From the NCBI RefSeq assembly GCF_003970795.1, contig NZ_RWKW01000115.1, positions 1 to 39,830 on the forward strand: 39,830 nucleotides of DNA. Reading direction: 5' to 3'. Position numbers and translations under genes: made by a program. Source of the DNA: Aquibium carbonis. GTDB taxonomy: Bacteria; Pseudomonadota; Alphaproteobacteria; Rhizobiales; Rhizobiaceae. Shown here piece by piece: positions 1 to 12,589 of this stretch (positions are counted from its first letter, which is position 1; every line of letters begins with the position of its first letter). The notes beneath the pieces are model-generated. The model did no database searches, was not told the origin of the DNA, and saw only the letters and a program-made list of their open reading frames with translations.

Positions 1-48
1 AGACGGCAAACCGGCCGGACTTCATTGACGATCGAGGGGTAATGTATC

Positions 49-1134
<1,086 letters not shown>

Positions 1135-1175
1135 GCCGGGCAAGCCTGGATCGGGTTGCGCGTTTCATGAAGGCC

Positions 1176-1206
1176 AGGGCCGCCGTTCCTTCGATCGGCG
1201 GCCTTT
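1176..1206 (+). terminator. Possible recA terminator
   Basis: An 8-bp GC-rich stem (1178-1185 with 1196-1203, core GGCCGCCG/CGGCGGCC) with a 10-base loop is followed by TTT. It lies about 40 bases after the recA stop. The U-tract is short, so termination may be partial and alaS could receive some read-through. Confidence 0.5.
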
Positions 1207-1325
1207 CGCGTCTTGCGGACGCGGGCCGAGACGGTGTCGCCGTCATTCTGGACACCCGCGCGGCCAGTCGATAAGAAGCCGTTCGGCTTCCGGGCATCTC
1301 CGGTTTTCCTAGAGAAGGCAACGTA

Positions 1326-3986
<2,661 letters not shown>

Positions 3987-4030
3987 GACGGCGGCCGCGC
4001 CGACGATGCGTGGCCTGACGGCGGCGGCTT

Positions 4031-4070
4031 AAAAGAAGAGGCCCGCGGCGAGCGCCGCGGGCCTCTTTTG
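4031..4070. terminator. Bidirectional terminator between alaS and icd
   Basis: A 14-bp perfect stem (4036-4049 with 4054-4067) has a GAGC tetraloop. It is followed on the plus strand by TTTT and preceded by AAAA, so it can end transcripts from both alaS and the convergent icd. It is among the strongest hairpins in the window. Confidence 0.92.
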
Positions 4071-4089
4071 TCGTTTGCGCTGACGGATG

Positions 4090-5301
4090 TCAGCCCATCG
4101 CCTTCTGCAGGTTCTCGTCGATCTTGTCGAGGAAACCGGTGGTGGAGAGCCACGGCTGGTCGGGACCGATCAGAAGCGCGAGATCCTTGGTCATGAAGCC
4201 CGACTCGACCGTCTGCACGCAGACCTTCTCCAGCGTGTCGGCGAAGCGCTTCAGCGCGTCGTTGTCGTCCAGCTTGGCGCGGTGAGCGAGACCACGGGTC
4301 CAGGCGAAGATCGACGCGATCGAGTTGGTCGACGTCTCCTCGCCCTTCTGGTGCTGGCGGTAGTGGCGGGTGACGGTTCCGTGCGCGGCTTCGGCCTCGA
4401 CGGTCTTGCCGTCGGGCGTCATCAGGACGGAGGTCATCAGGCCGAGCGAGCCGAAGCCCTGGGCGACGGTGTCGGACTGCACGTCGCCGTCGTAGTTCTT
4501 GCAGGCCCAGATGTAGCCGCCCGACCATTTCAGGCTCGCCGCCACCATGTCGTCGATCAGGCGGTGCTCGTACCAGATCTTCCTCGCCTTGAACTCGGCT
4601 TCGAATTCCTTCTCGTAGATCTCCTGGAAGATGTCCTTGAAGCGGCCGTCATAGGCCTTGAGGATGGTGTTCTTGGTCGACAGATAGACCGGCCAGCCGC
4701 GCAGCAGGCCATAATTCAGGGAGGCGCGGGCGAAGTCGCGGATCGAGTCGTCGAGGTTGTACATGGCCATGGCCACGCCCGAGCCCGGTGCGTCGAACAC
4801 CTCGTGCTCGATGGTCTGGCCGTCCTCGCCGACGAACTTGATGGTCAGCTTGCCCTTGCCGGGGAAGCGGAAGTCGGTGGCGCGATACTGGTCGCCGAAG
4901 GCGTGGCGGCCGACGACGATCGGCTTGGTCCAGCCGGGCACGAGGCGGGGCACGTTCTTCATGATGATCGGCTCGCGGAAGATCGTGCCGCCGAGGATGT
5001 TGCGGATCGTGCCGTTGGGCGAGCGCCACATCTTCTTGAGCCCGAACTCCTCGACGCGCGCCTCGTCGGGTGTGATCGTGGCGCACTTCACGCCGACGCC
5101 GTACTTGGCGATCGCATTGGCCGAATCGATCGTCACCTGATCGTCGGTCGCGTCACGGTGCTCGATGCCGAGGTCATAATATTTCAGGTCGACGTCGAGG
5201 TAGGGGTGGATCAGCTTGTCCTTGATGTACTGCCAGATGATGCGGGTCATCTCGTCGCCGTCGAGTTCGACGACGGGATTGTCCACCTTGATTTTCGACA
5301 T
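4090..5301 (-). CDS. icd: NADP-dependent isocitrate dehydrogenase
   Basis: This TCA-cycle enzyme oxidatively decarboxylates isocitrate to 2-oxoglutarate and forms NADPH. The 403-residue protein matches the eukaryote-like homodimeric IDH found in rhizobia rather than the E. coli type. Recognisable segments are the start [20 protein letters not shown], the substrate loop [19 protein letters not shown] and the cofactor region [20 protein letters not shown]. The open frame extends 32 codons further upstream, but family proteins begin at MSKIKV, so the ATG at 5301 is chosen. A plausible promoter is at 5370-5398. It is transcribed toward alaS. Confidence 0.97.
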   Translation of the reverse strand: MSKIKVDNPVVELDGDEMTRIIWQYIKDKLIHPYLDVDLKYYDLGIEHRDATDDQVTIDSANAIAKYGVGVKCATITPDEARVEEFGLKKMWRSPNGTIRNILGGTIFREPIIMKNVPRLVPGWTKPIVVGRHAFGDQYRATDFRFPGKGKLTIKFVGEDGQTIEHEVFDAPGSGVAMAMYNLDDSIRDFARASLNYGLLRGWPVYLSTKNTILKAYDGRFKDIFQEIYEKEFEAEFKARKIWYEHRLIDDMVAASLKWSGGYIWACKNYDGDVQSDTVAQGFGSLGLMTSVLMTPDGKTVEAEAAHGTVTRHYRQHQKGEETSTNSIASIFAWTRGLAHRAKLDDNDALKRFADTLEKVCVQTVESGFMTKDLALLIGPDQPWLSTTGFLDKIDENLQKAMG

Positions 5302-5369
5302 CGGGATAAGCCTCGCGTTCGGGGAGGCGGGACGGTCAACTTGCCCCGCGGTTGAAGGAATGCGGCACG

Positions 5370-5398
5370 CTATAGCAAAGCGTACCGGACCGCGCAAA
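5370..5398 (-). promoter_or_regulatory. Candidate icd promoter
   Basis: Reading the minus strand, TTTGCG (5398-5393) is followed after 17 bases by CTATAG (5375-5370). The spacing is ideal and the -10 is good for an alphaproteobacterial housekeeping promoter; the -35 is weak. Transcription would start about 60 bases before the icd ATG. The call rests on pattern only. Confidence 0.4.
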
Positions 5399-5518
5399 CG
5401 CTACCAAAATCGAAGCGCCGCAAGCCTTTGCGCCCTGTTGGACAGGAGAGCCGGCGATGCCCATAGTGCTTGCGGTGAGGGGCCGGCGGCGGATTCGGCC
5501 GCGTGGGAGGACGGGCGG

Positions 5519-6418
5519 ATGGCGGACTTCGATTTCGATTTCGTCGATGTGGGCGAGGGGCGCCTGCATTATGCGCGCGCCGGAGACCCGTCCCGGCCGC
5601 TGATCCTGTTCCTCCACGGTTTTCCCGAGTACTGGGCGGCGTGGAGCGCGGTGATGGCGACGCTCGCGGACGATTTCTTCGTGGTCGCGCCGGACCAGCG
5701 CGGGTTCAACCTGTCCTTCAAGCCCGAGGGCGAGGCGGCCTACCGCACGAAGAACATGGTGGCGGATCTGGCGCGGCTGGCCGACCATCTGTCGCCCGCC
5801 CGTCCCTTCGTGCTCGCCGGCCATGACTGGGGGGCGTCGGTCGCCTACGCCTATGCCTTCGCGCATCCCGATCGCCTGACGCATCTCGTCATTGCCAATG
5901 GCACGCATCCGGTCTGCTTCCAGCGCGCCATTCTGGAAGACGAGGGCCAGCGGGCCGCCAGCCAGTATTTTCATGTGCTCCGCTCGCCCGACGCGGCCGC
6001 GCGCATGGCCGAGAACGACTTCGCCCGCACCATGAAGATGCTCGCCGGCTTCTCGCGCACCGACTGGATGACGCCCGAGGCCGCCGCCGGATACCGCGCC
6101 GCCTGGAGCCAGCCCGGCGCGATGCAGGCGATGCTGCATTGGTACAGTTCCTCGCCGATCGTCGTTCCCCGGCCCGGCGAGACCGTGTCGGATGCGCCGC
6201 TGTTGGCGGTGGCGCCCGAACGGGTGTCGGTCCGCGTTCCGCATCTGGTGCTGTGGGGAGAGGCCGACGAGGCGCTGCGGCCGGTCTGTCTCGAAGGCCT
6301 GGCGCGTTACGCGCCCGATCTCACGGTCCAGCGCGTCGCGGGCGCGGGCCACTGGATCCTGCACGAGCGGCCGCAGGACGTGGCAGCCGCGATGCGGGCG
6401 TTTCTACAGCGAGGCTGA
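5519..6418 (+). CDS. Alpha/beta hydrolase, epoxide hydrolase/dehalogenase-like
   Basis: This is a 299-residue alpha/beta-hydrolase-fold enzyme. The oxyanion motif HGFPE is at residues 33-37, followed by PDQRGF. The nucleophile elbow is GHDWG with Asp103 as nucleophile, which places it with epoxide hydrolases and haloalkane/fluoroacetate dehalogenases rather than serine esterases. The catalytic His is in GAGHW near residue 278, and an acid is in GEADEAL. Tyrosines in the cap region (for example HWYSS) fit epoxide ring opening. The substrate cannot be told from sequence. The ATG at 5519 has GGGAGG 8-9 bases upstream. Its end overlaps the convergent TfoX-like gene by 15 bases. Confidence 0.85.
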   Translation: MADFDFDFVDVGEGRLHYARAGDPSRPLILFLHGFPEYWAAWSAVMATLADDFFVVAPDQRGFNLSFKPEGEAAYRTKNMVADLARLADHLSPARPFVLAGHDWGASVAYAYAFAHPDRLTHLVIANGTHPVCFQRAILEDEGQRAASQYFHVLRSPDAAARMAENDFARTMKMLAGFSRTDWMTPEAAAGYRAAWSQPGAMQAMLHWYSSSPIVVPRPGETVSDAPLLAVAPERVSVRVPHLVLWGEADEALRPVCLEGLARYAPDLTVQRVAGAGHWILHERPQDVAAAMRAFLQRG

Positions 6419-6793
6419 CCGTCGGGCGGCCTTGGTCTTTTTCGGCTTTGCGGCCTTGTCGGCCTTCAGCTTCTCAGGCAGGGGACCGACGAAGGCGGTG
6501 GCCGTCGCGATCCAGCCTGCCAGCGCGTGGTCCTCGGCAACGGCGTCGTTCGCCACCACCACGAAACCGGTCATCCGCCGTCCGGAGAAGTCCATCCGGG
6601 AGGCGCCGGGGCGCGCAAGCGCCTCTGCCTCTCGCTCGGCGCCGACGCGAACCAGGAGGTCGCCGCGGTTCATCGATCCCACCAGCATGTTGCCGTTGAG
6701 GGTTAAGCAGACGCCGCCGAACATGCGGATCTCGCCGACGTTCGGGTCCCCCTCGAGGATGGAGCGGATGCGCTCGGCAAGCTCGTTCGTCAT
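6404..6793 (-). CDS. TfoX N-terminal domain protein
   Basis: This small 129-residue protein resembles the N-terminal domain of TfoX/Sxy: the segment RMFGGVCLTLNGNMLVG and the later DFSGRRMTGFVVV follow the family pattern. The C-terminal TfoX domain is missing and is replaced by a lysine/alanine-rich tail (KADKAAKPKKTKAARR). Stand-alone N-terminal TfoX proteins are common in rhizobia. Their role is not established, and a competence function should not be assumed. The gene is convergent with and overlaps the hydrolase by 15 bases. No clear ribosome binding site is seen before the ATG at 6793. Confidence 0.8.
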   Translation of the reverse strand: MTNELAERIRSILEGDPNVGEIRMFGGVCLTLNGNMLVGSMNRGDLLVRVGAEREAEALARPGASRMDFSGRRMTGFVVVANDAVAEDHALAGWIATATAFVGPLPEKLKADKAAKPKKTKAARRSASL

Positions 6794-6937
6794 GGCGGCA
6801 CTCGCAAAGCTTCATTTTGGGGGCGGAATATGGCAGGGACGCGAGAATGCCGCAAACGGGGACCACTCGCAGGCCATGCTGGCCGACCTGCTTGCCGACA
6901 TCTCCTGCCAACCGACTTCAGCCCGCCGAAGTGACGC

Positions 6938-7777
6938 ATGAACCGAGACGACAGCGCCGACACGCCCATGCCCGCCGGACCGGCCATCATCCTGGCGGAG
7001 CCGCAACTGGGCGAGAACATCGGCATGGTGGCCCGCGCCATGGCCAATTTCGGGCTCGCTGAACTGCGCCTGGTCAATCCCCGCGACGGCTGGCCCAACG
7101 ACAAGGCGCGGGCGGCGGCAAGCCGCGCCGACCATGTCGTCGACGATGCGGTGGTGTTCGACACCCTCGAGGCGGCCATTGCCGACCTGACGTTCGTCTA
7201 TGCCACCACCGCGCGCCCGCGTGACGGGTTCAAGCCGGTGCATGGACCGGTCGAGGCGGGGCGCGAACTGCGCGGGCGCGCCGGCCTGGGCCAGCGTACG
7301 GGTATCATCTTCGGCCGCGAGAAGTTCGGCCTGTCGAACGAGGAAGTGGCGCTCGCCGACGTCATCGTGACCTTTCCGGTCAACCCGGCGTTCTCGTCGC
7401 TCAACATCGCGCAGGCCGTCCTGCTGATGTCCTATGAATGGACCAAGGCCGGGCTCGACAAGGAGACGGACACGAATTTCCGCGGGCCGGCGGTGGAGCC
7501 CGCCGCCAAGGAGCACCTGAATTCCTTCATGGGGCATCTGGAGCGGGCGCTGGACGTGCGCGGGTACTTCCGGCCGCGGGAGAAGAAGCCCAAGATGCTG
7601 GACAATCTGCGCTCGGTGTTCACGCGCCCGGGCTTTGCCGAAGCCGAGATCAGGGTGTTGCGCGGCGTCTTGTCGTCGCTCGACTATTTTTCGCCGAAGG
7701 AGCCGCGCGGCGCGGGCTATCCCGACCGGAAGGCAGAGGCCGACCGCGCGGCGCTCAGGGATGATGCGGATGAATAG
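6938..7777 (+). CDS. trmJ: tRNA (Cm32/Um32) 2'-O-methyltransferase, TrmJ type
   Basis: A SPOUT-fold RNA methyltransferase of 279 residues that uses S-adenosylmethionine. The N-terminal part carries [20 protein letters not shown] and [10 protein letters not shown]. The cofactor knot region follows as [17 protein letters not shown] and the [16 protein letters not shown] motif. The C-terminal extension of about 100 residues fits TrmJ rather than the short TrmL. The likely product is 2'-O-methylation of position 32 in the tRNA anticodon loop; an rRNA target cannot be excluded. Its stop codon lies inside the start region of murI, so the two are probably co-transcribed and coupled. Confidence 0.88.
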   Translation: MNRDDSADTPMPAGPAIILAEPQLGENIGMVARAMANFGLAELRLVNPRDGWPNDKARAAASRADHVVDDAVVFDTLEAAIADLTFVYATTARPRDGFKPVHGPVEAGRELRGRAGLGQRTGIIFGREKFGLSNEEVALADVIVTFPVNPAFSSLNIAQAVLLMSYEWTKAGLDKETDTNFRGPAVEPAAKEHLNSFMGHLERALDVRGYFRPREKKPKMLDNLRSVFTRPGFAEAEIRVLRGVLSSLDYFSPKEPRGAGYPDRKAEADRAALRDDADE

Positions 7778-8591
7778 ACGCCCCGTGCTGATGTTCGATT
7801 CGGGCATTGGCGGGCTCACCGTCCTGCGCGAGGCGCGGGTGCTGATGCCCGACCGGCGTTTCGTCTACGTCGCCGACGACGCCGCCTTTCCCTATGGCGC
7901 CTGGGATGAACAGGCGCTCAATGCGCATGTCGTCGAGCTCTTCGGCCGGCTGCTGGCCGCGCATGATCCGGACGTCGCGGTGATCGCCTGCAACACGGCG
8001 TCCACGCTCGTGCTGTCCAACCTGCGGTCGGCCTATCCGGACACGCCTTTCGTCGGCACGGTTCCCGCCATCAAGCCGGCGGCCGAGCGCACCGCGAGCG
8101 GCCTCGTCTCGGTCCTCGCCACGCCCGGCACCGTGAAGCGCCAGTACACGCGTGACCTCATTCGCGAATGGGCGGCCCGGTGCCATGTGCGGCTGGTGGG
8201 CAGCGACCGGCTGGCGACCCTTGCCGAAGCCTACATGCGCGAAGGCTTTGTCGACGAGGAGGCCGTGCGCGCCGAGATCGAGCCCTGCTTCGTCGAGCAG
8301 GACGGGCGGCGCACCGACATCGTCGTTCTGGCCTGCACGCATTATCCATTCCTGGTCAACCGCATGCGCAAGACCGCGCCCTGGCCGGTGGACTGGCTCG
8401 ACCCCGCCGAGGCGATCGCCCGTCGGGCGCTCTCGCTCCTGGCCGGTTCCCCGGCACTGGCGACGAGGCCGGATCGCCTCGACCCGCAAGGCGATGACAT
8501 CGCGATCTTCACGTCGAACGCGGCGGACCCGGCGACGCGCCGACTCATGCAGGGCTTCGGCCTTTCCGTCATGGAGGCGATGACGGTCTAA
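7770..8591 (+). CDS. murI: Glutamate racemase
   Basis: It interconverts L- and D-glutamate and supplies D-Glu for peptidoglycan. The 273-residue protein has the start motif [10 protein letters not shown] and the two catalytic cysteines in ACNTAST (Cys74) and ACTHYPF (Cys189). Three in-frame ATGs (7761, 7764, 7770) occur. The last is chosen because AGGG at 7757-7760 is correctly spaced and the family motif follows at once. It overlaps the end of trmJ (stop 7775-7777) by 8 bases, a sign of translational coupling. No clear terminator follows. Confidence 0.95.
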   Translation: MNRRPVLMFDSGIGGLTVLREARVLMPDRRFVYVADDAAFPYGAWDEQALNAHVVELFGRLLAAHDPDVAVIACNTASTLVLSNLRSAYPDTPFVGTVPAIKPAAERTASGLVSVLATPGTVKRQYTRDLIREWAARCHVRLVGSDRLATLAEAYMREGFVDEEAVRAEIEPCFVEQDGRRTDIVVLACTHYPFLVNRMRKTAPWPVDWLDPAEAIARRALSLLAGSPALATRPDRLDPQGDDIAIFTSNAADPATRRLMQGFGLSVMEAMTV

Positions 8592-8845
8592 ATGACTGGT
8601 TTGGCTGTCGTTTTCACGCCATGTCTCAATGCGTCACAATTAGTGTCGGCCCTGTAGCGCCCAAAAGCCGCTACGGATGCCTCCGGTGGCGGCTCAACAA
8701 ATCATCGCCACATTCGGCTACCAGACAGGCCATCCACAGGGCAGGCTAACGCCATGTGAATCTGGCGGTGGCCGGACATCAACCTGACGACGCTAGCTGG
8801 GGCGCTACGGGACGGAGTGTCGACAAGCTTGCCTGGAGAGGGCAC

Positions 8846-9685
8846 GTGACTGGTCAAACGGACGCACAAGGCGGCACAGGCCGCCCGGTATTCATGACGG
8901 AACAGGAAAAGCCTGTTGCGATTTTCCTGCCGCAGCATCGCCCCGGAAGGGCCGCTCGCCCCCCGAAAGCCGTCGTGGCGATCGCCATGGCAAGCGTGGT
9001 CTTCCTCGGTGGCGCCCTGGTCTTCATGATTCCCCAGGGCGATGTCGGCGCCACAAACGTCGTCGTGGCCGAGGCGGACCGGGATGCCACGACGCGGAGC
9101 GTCTCCGCGGAGGTCGAGCCGGAGACGATGGCCGTGGTCGCGGCCGAGGCGCCGGCGACCGTGCAGCAAGCATCCAGTCCCGCGCAACCCGAAGCGCCCG
9201 TGTCGCCGACCGTCGCCGCTGCGCCGGCCGCCAAGAGCGCCCGCGTTGCCGACATTCCCCGAAAGGACGATCCGCGCTGGGCGCGGGCTGAAACGAGGCA
9301 GGGATCGCCGGCCCTCGAGGCCGTCAGGAAACTGATCGTCGAAAAGGCGGCTCAGGTCGACGAGGGTGGATCGGATCTGCTCGCCTATGCCGGAAACGAC
9401 CGTGGCATGTCCGCCTATGGAGACGATGCCTCGGCGACGCGCCGCCCGATGCAGATCGTGCTGCCGGCCGAACTCCCGACGCAGGTGGACGACGAAACCC
9501 GCACGGTCTCCGTCAACGCGCCGGTCAACATGCGCAAGGGCCCGGGGGCCAAGCATGGCGTGATGATGGTGATTCCTCGCCAGGCCAAGGTTTCGGTCAT
9601 CGACTGCGACCAGTGGTGCAAGATCAGCTATGAAGGCCGCACGGGCTACATCTACAAGAGCTTCGTTCGCGGCCGGGCGTCCTGA
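8846..9685 (+). CDS. Membrane-anchored SH3-domain protein
   Basis: A 279-residue protein with a short cytoplasmic N-terminus, one membrane segment (about residues 42-61, VVAIAMASVVFLGGALVFM), a long Ala/Pro/Val-rich low-complexity stretch and a C-terminal bacterial SH3 domain (roughly 205-275; VNMRKGPGAKHGVMMVIP, then GRTGYIYKSFV). Such proteins sit in the periplasm and often bind the cell wall. The exact role is unknown. A GTG at 8846 is chosen because GGAGAGGG lies 3-8 bases upstream. An ATG at 8894 is an alternative and would leave the membrane segment intact. The 254 bases upstream hold no gene. Confidence 0.75.
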   Translation: MTGQTDAQGGTGRPVFMTEQEKPVAIFLPQHRPGRAARPPKAVVAIAMASVVFLGGALVFMIPQGDVGATNVVVAEADRDATTRSVSAEVEPETMAVVAAEAPATVQQASSPAQPEAPVSPTVAAAPAAKSARVADIPRKDDPRWARAETRQGSPALEAVRKLIVEKAAQVDEGGSDLLAYAGNDRGMSAYGDDASATRRPMQIVLPAELPTQVDDETRTVSVNAPVNMRKGPGAKHGVMMVIPRQAKVSVIDCDQWCKISYEGRTGYIYKSFVRGRAS

Positions 9686-9740
9686 CCGGCGCGAAACACG
9701 CATGCGCCGCACCGGCGAGACGGTCGCGCAATGGTCGGGC

Positions 9741-9758
9741 ACCGGGCTCACCGGTTTT
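9741..9758 (+). terminator. Weak terminator after the SH3 gene
   Basis: A 5-bp stem ACCGG/CCGGT with a 5-base loop is followed by TTT. It lies 56 bases after the SH3 gene stop and before the rpsD promoter candidate. The stem is short, so this is tentative. Confidence 0.35.
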
Positions 9759-9781
9759 CAAAGACAACGCGTTTCGCGGCG

Positions 9782-9809
9782 TTGACAACGACGGTCAGGC
9801 CCCTTATGA
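9782..9809 (+). promoter_or_regulatory. Candidate rpsD promoter
   Basis: TTGACA (9782-9787), a 16-base spacer and TTATGA (9804-9809) form a good sigma-70 pattern. Transcription would start near 9816 and give an unusually long leader of about 170 bases before the rpsD ATG. The leader begins with a hairpin at 9821-9842. Confidence 0.5.
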
Positions 9810-9820
9810 AGCCGCCTCAG

Positions 9821-9845
9821 CACCGGTCCGCAAGGGCCGGTGTTT
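9821..9845 (+). promoter_or_regulatory. Hairpin at the start of the rpsD leader
   Basis: A 9-bp stem (9821-9829 with 9834-9842, one G-U pair) has a GCAA tetraloop and is followed by TTT. If the promoter at 9782-9809 is used, this lies within the first 30 bases of the mRNA. It could be a stabilising cap, an attenuator or an S4-binding autoregulatory element. Its function is not shown by the sequence. Confidence 0.4.
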
Positions 9846-9984
9846 CAATTGACGTGTCCCGTGGATGGCCCGCATCGCTGCGCGGCAATCCTGTCAGGTT
9901 CCGAAAACGGGGACCAGAGGAGGGCGCGTTTCCTTCGTCCGGGACGGCGACGTCTCCGGATCGTTTCATTCGAAAGGGAATGCG

Positions 9985-10602
9985 ATGAGCAAGCGCGAAT
10001 CCGCAAAGTACAAGATCGACCGTCGTCTCGGCGAAAACATCTGGGGCCGTCCGAAGTCGCCGGTCAACAAGCGCGAATACGGTCCCGGCCAGCACGGCCA
10101 GCGCCGCAAGGGCAAGCTTTCGGACTTCGGTCTGCAGCTGCGCGCCAAGCAGAAGCTGAAGGGCCATTACGGCGACATTTCCGAGAAGCAGTTCCGCAAG
10201 GTCTACGAGGAAGCCAACCGCATGCGCGGCGACACCTCGGAGAACCTGATCGGCCTTTTGGAGTCGCGCCTGGATGCGGTCGTGTACCGCGCCAAGTTCG
10301 TGCCCACCATCTTCGCGGCTCGCCAGTTCATCAACCACGGCCATGTCAACGTGAACGGCCGTCGCGTGAACATCGGCTCTTATCGCTGCCGCCCGGGCGA
10401 TGTCGTCGAGGTTCGCGAGAAGTCGAAGCAGCTGGTCATCGTGCTCGAGGCGGTCCAGCTCGCCGAGCGCGACGTGCCGGACTACGTCGAGGCCGATCAC
10501 TCCAAGATGACCGCCAAGTTCGCGCGCGTTCCGGGTCTCGGCGACGTGCCCTACGCGGTCCAGATGGAACCGAACCTGGTCGTCGAGTTCTACTCGCGCT
10601 GA
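9985..10602 (+). CDS. rpsD: 30S ribosomal protein S4
   Basis: A primary 16S rRNA binding protein that starts 30S assembly. The 205-residue length is typical. The N-terminal S4 region ([20 protein letters not shown]) is followed by the S4 RNA-binding domain around [13 protein letters not shown] and [20 protein letters not shown]. The ATG at 9985 has AAAGGGA about 6 bases upstream. The gene stands alone, away from the main ribosomal operons, as in other rhizobia, with its own promoter candidate and terminator. Confidence 0.98.
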   Translation: MSKRESAKYKIDRRLGENIWGRPKSPVNKREYGPGQHGQRRKGKLSDFGLQLRAKQKLKGHYGDISEKQFRKVYEEANRMRGDTSENLIGLLESRLDAVVYRAKFVPTIFAARQFINHGHVNVNGRRVNIGSYRCRPGDVVEVREKSKQLVIVLEAVQLAERDVPDYVEADHSKMTAKFARVPGLGDVPYAVQMEPNLVVEFYSR

Positions 10603-10624
10603 GTTGTCAGCATCATGCCTTTCG

Positions 10625-10652
10625 AACGCCCGGCCCCGTGCCGGGCGTTTTG
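10625..10652 (+). terminator. rpsD terminator
   Basis: A 9-10 bp stem (ACGCCCGGC with GCCGGGCGT) with a 5-base loop is followed by TTTTG. It lies 23 bases after the rpsD stop and is a clear intrinsic terminator. Confidence 0.85.
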
Positions 10653-10696
10653 CTTTGTGCTATCCCGACGGCGAGATGGCGAAGGAGAACGCGTCC

Positions 10697-10876
10697 GTGG
10701 TCCGCTTCATCTACCCTGACGACACGTTCTGCTTTCGGCCGCTCCATACGGTCCAGGCGATTTTCTTCGACGATTCGGGATTGTTCGTCGCGCGCGTCCT
10801 CAAGGCCGACGGCAACCCTTATGTCTTCGAGATCAAGGGGTTCGAGCTGATCGAGAGTGGGAAAATCTATCCATGA
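10697..10876 (+). CDS. Small conserved-looking protein upstream of ttcA
   Basis: A protein of 59 residues of unknown function. It is rich in aromatic and beta-strand residues ([23 protein letters not shown]) and has no membrane segment. A GTG at 10697 is chosen because AAGGAG at 10682-10687 is well placed. An in-frame ATG at 10676 would add seven residues (MAKENAS) but lacks a ribosome binding site. The stop overlaps the ttcA start (ATGA at 10873-10876), so the two are translationally coupled, which supports a real gene. I do not recognise the family. Confidence 0.6.
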   Translation: MVRFIYPDDTFCFRPLHTVQAIFFDDSGLFVARVLKADGNPYVFEIKGFELIESGKIYP

Positions 10877-11754
10877 ACACGCATGTGGGGCCGGCGGAGC
10901 AGGCGGACGCTGGGGATGTCTGTCACCCGATGTTCCTCGCGGTCCCGTCGACCGTGGAGTTCAATCGGCTGCGCAAGCGGCTGCTGCGCAACACCCGCCA
11001 GGCGCTGGAGGACTTTTCGATGGTGCGGCCGGGCGAGCGCTGGCTGGTGGCGCTGTCCGGCGGCAAGGATTCCTACGGGCTGCTTGCCCTGCTTCTCGAC
11101 CTGAAATGGCGCGGGCTTCTGCCGGTCGAGATCCTCGCCTGCAACCTCGACCAGGGCCAGCCCAACTTTCCCAAGCAGGTGCTGCCGGACTATCTCGCCT
11201 CGCTCGGCGTACCGCACCGCATCGAGTATCGGGATACCTATTCGGTGGTGACCGACAAGATTGCGGAGGGCAAGACCTACTGCTCGCTGTGCTCCCGCCT
11301 GCGGCGCGGCCATCTCTACCGCATCGCCCGCGAGGAGGGCTGCGCGGCGCTGGTGCTCGGCCATCATCGCGACGACATCCTCGAGACGTTCTTCATGAAC
11401 CTCTTCCACGGCGGCCGGCTGGCAGCGATGCCGCCGAAGCTGCTCAACGACGAGGGCGACGTGATGGTGCTGAGGCCGCTTGCCTATTGCGACGAGGCGG
11501 ACCTGACGAAATTTGCCGACGCGATGCGCTTTCCGATCATCCCGTGCGATCTTTGCGGCAGCCAGGACGGCCTGCAGCGCAACGCCATGAAGGCGATGCT
11601 GGCCGAGATCGAGAGCCGGATGCCCGGCCGAAAGGACACGATGTTGCGGGCGCTGGGCAACATGCGCCCGAGCCATCTGCTCGATGCGACGATGTTCGAT
11701 TTCGCCGGTCTCGACGACAGGCGCGGCAAGGCGGAGCCCGCCAGTGCGGTTTGA
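10873..11754 (+). CDS. ttcA: tRNA 2-thiocytidine(32) synthetase
   Basis: TtcA activates C32 of certain tRNAs with ATP and, through an iron-sulfur cluster, inserts sulfur. The 293-residue protein has the PP-loop SGGKDS at residues 62-67, the cysteine pair CSLC (Cys137, Cys140) and a further CDLC downstream that supplies the third cluster cysteine. It also has the family segments [16 protein letters not shown] and LRPLAYC. Its start overlaps the small gene before it by 4 bases, and its end overlaps the inositol-phosphatase gene by 11 bases, so this is a compact operon. trmJ, which acts on the same tRNA position, lies about 4 kb upstream. Confidence 0.95.
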   Translation: MNTHVGPAEQADAGDVCHPMFLAVPSTVEFNRLRKRLLRNTRQALEDFSMVRPGERWLVALSGGKDSYGLLALLLDLKWRGLLPVEILACNLDQGQPNFPKQVLPDYLASLGVPHRIEYRDTYSVVTDKIAEGKTYCSLCSRLRRGHLYRIAREEGCAALVLGHHRDDILETFFMNLFHGGRLAAMPPKLLNDEGDVMVLRPLAYCDEADLTKFADAMRFPIIPCDLCGSQDGLQRNAMKAMLAEIESRMPGRKDTMLRALGNMRPSHLLDATMFDFAGLDDRRGKAEPASAV

Positions 11755-12571
11755 CGACAGGGACGTCGACTGGCTGGCGGACCTGCTCGACGAGGCGGCG
11801 CGCCGCGAGATCATGCCGCGTTTCCGGCGACTGGGGACCGGCGAGGTTCGCCGCAAGACGAGCGCCATCGACCTCGTCACCGATGCGGACGTGGAGGCGG
11901 AACGCTTCCTGACGGAGCGGCTGTCCGAACGCTATCCCGGCGCGCTGGTGATCGGCGAGGAGGCCTGTTCGGACAGGCCCGCGCTGCTCGGCGGCCTGGG
12001 CGCGGCCGATCTCGCCTTCGTGCTGGATCCCGTAGACGGAACCTTCAACTTCGCGGCCGGCGTGCCGCTCTTCGGCGTGATCCTGGCCGTCGTGGCCAGG
12101 GGCGAGACCGTGGCCGGCCTGATCCATGATCCGATGGGGCGCGATTGCATGATCGCGGTGCGCGGCGGCGGCGCCCGCCTGCGCCATGCCGATGGTCGCG
12201 AGACCGCCGTCCGCGCGGCGGCCGCGGCGCCGCTGTCGGAGATGACGGGCAGTGCGTCGTGGCAGTATTTCGCCGAGCCCGATCGTTCGAGACTGGCGCG
12301 CAACCACGCCAAGGCCCTGTCGCAGATCGCCTATCGCTGTTCGGCGCACGAATACCGGCTCATCGCCAGCGGCCACGCGCATTTCGTCGTCTACAACAAG
12401 CTCATGCCTTGGGACCACCTGGCCGGCACGCTGATCCAGATGGAGGCAGGCGGGCATGTGGCAAGGCTGGACGGCAGCGTCTACCGTCCCGAGCATCTGG
12501 ACGGCGGGCTGCTCGTCGCGCCCGACCGCGACAGCTGGACGGAACTGCGCCGCGAATTGTGGGCCGATTGA
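11744..12571 (+). CDS. Inositol monophosphatase family protein
   Basis: A Mg-dependent phosphatase of 275 residues in the FIG superfamily. Metal-site motifs are GEE at 71-73, DPVDGT at 95-100 followed by FNF, and WDHLAG near residue 223. Candidate substrates include inositol-1-phosphate, histidinol phosphate (HisN type) or another small phosphate ester, and the sequence alone does not decide. The GTG at 11744 is preceded by GCGGAG at 11731-11736 and lies inside the end of ttcA (11-base overlap). The gene is convergent with the drug exporter, with an 18-base gap. Confidence 0.85.
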   Translation: MRFDDRDVDWLADLLDEAARREIMPRFRRLGTGEVRRKTSAIDLVTDADVEAERFLTERLSERYPGALVIGEEACSDRPALLGGLGAADLAFVLDPVDGTFNFAAGVPLFGVILAVVARGETVAGLIHDPMGRDCMIAVRGGGARLRHADGRETAVRAAAAAPLSEMTGSASWQYFAEPDRSRLARNHAKALSQIAYRCSAHEYRLIASGHAHFVVYNKLMPWDHLAGTLIQMEAGGHVARLDGSVYRPEHLDGGLLVAPDRDSWTELRRELWAD

Positions 12572-12589
12572 GCGCCCCGAGGGGACGAC

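Noticed and set aside
1-48. SOS (LexA) box before recA
   Set aside because: No GTTC-N7-GTTC pattern is seen in the 48 bases present; the box may lie left of the window.
8592-8845. Possible small gene or RNA between murI and the SH3 gene
   Set aside because: I see only a 6-bp GTAGCG/CGCTAC hairpin and no coding frame with a ribosome binding site; not enough to call a feature.
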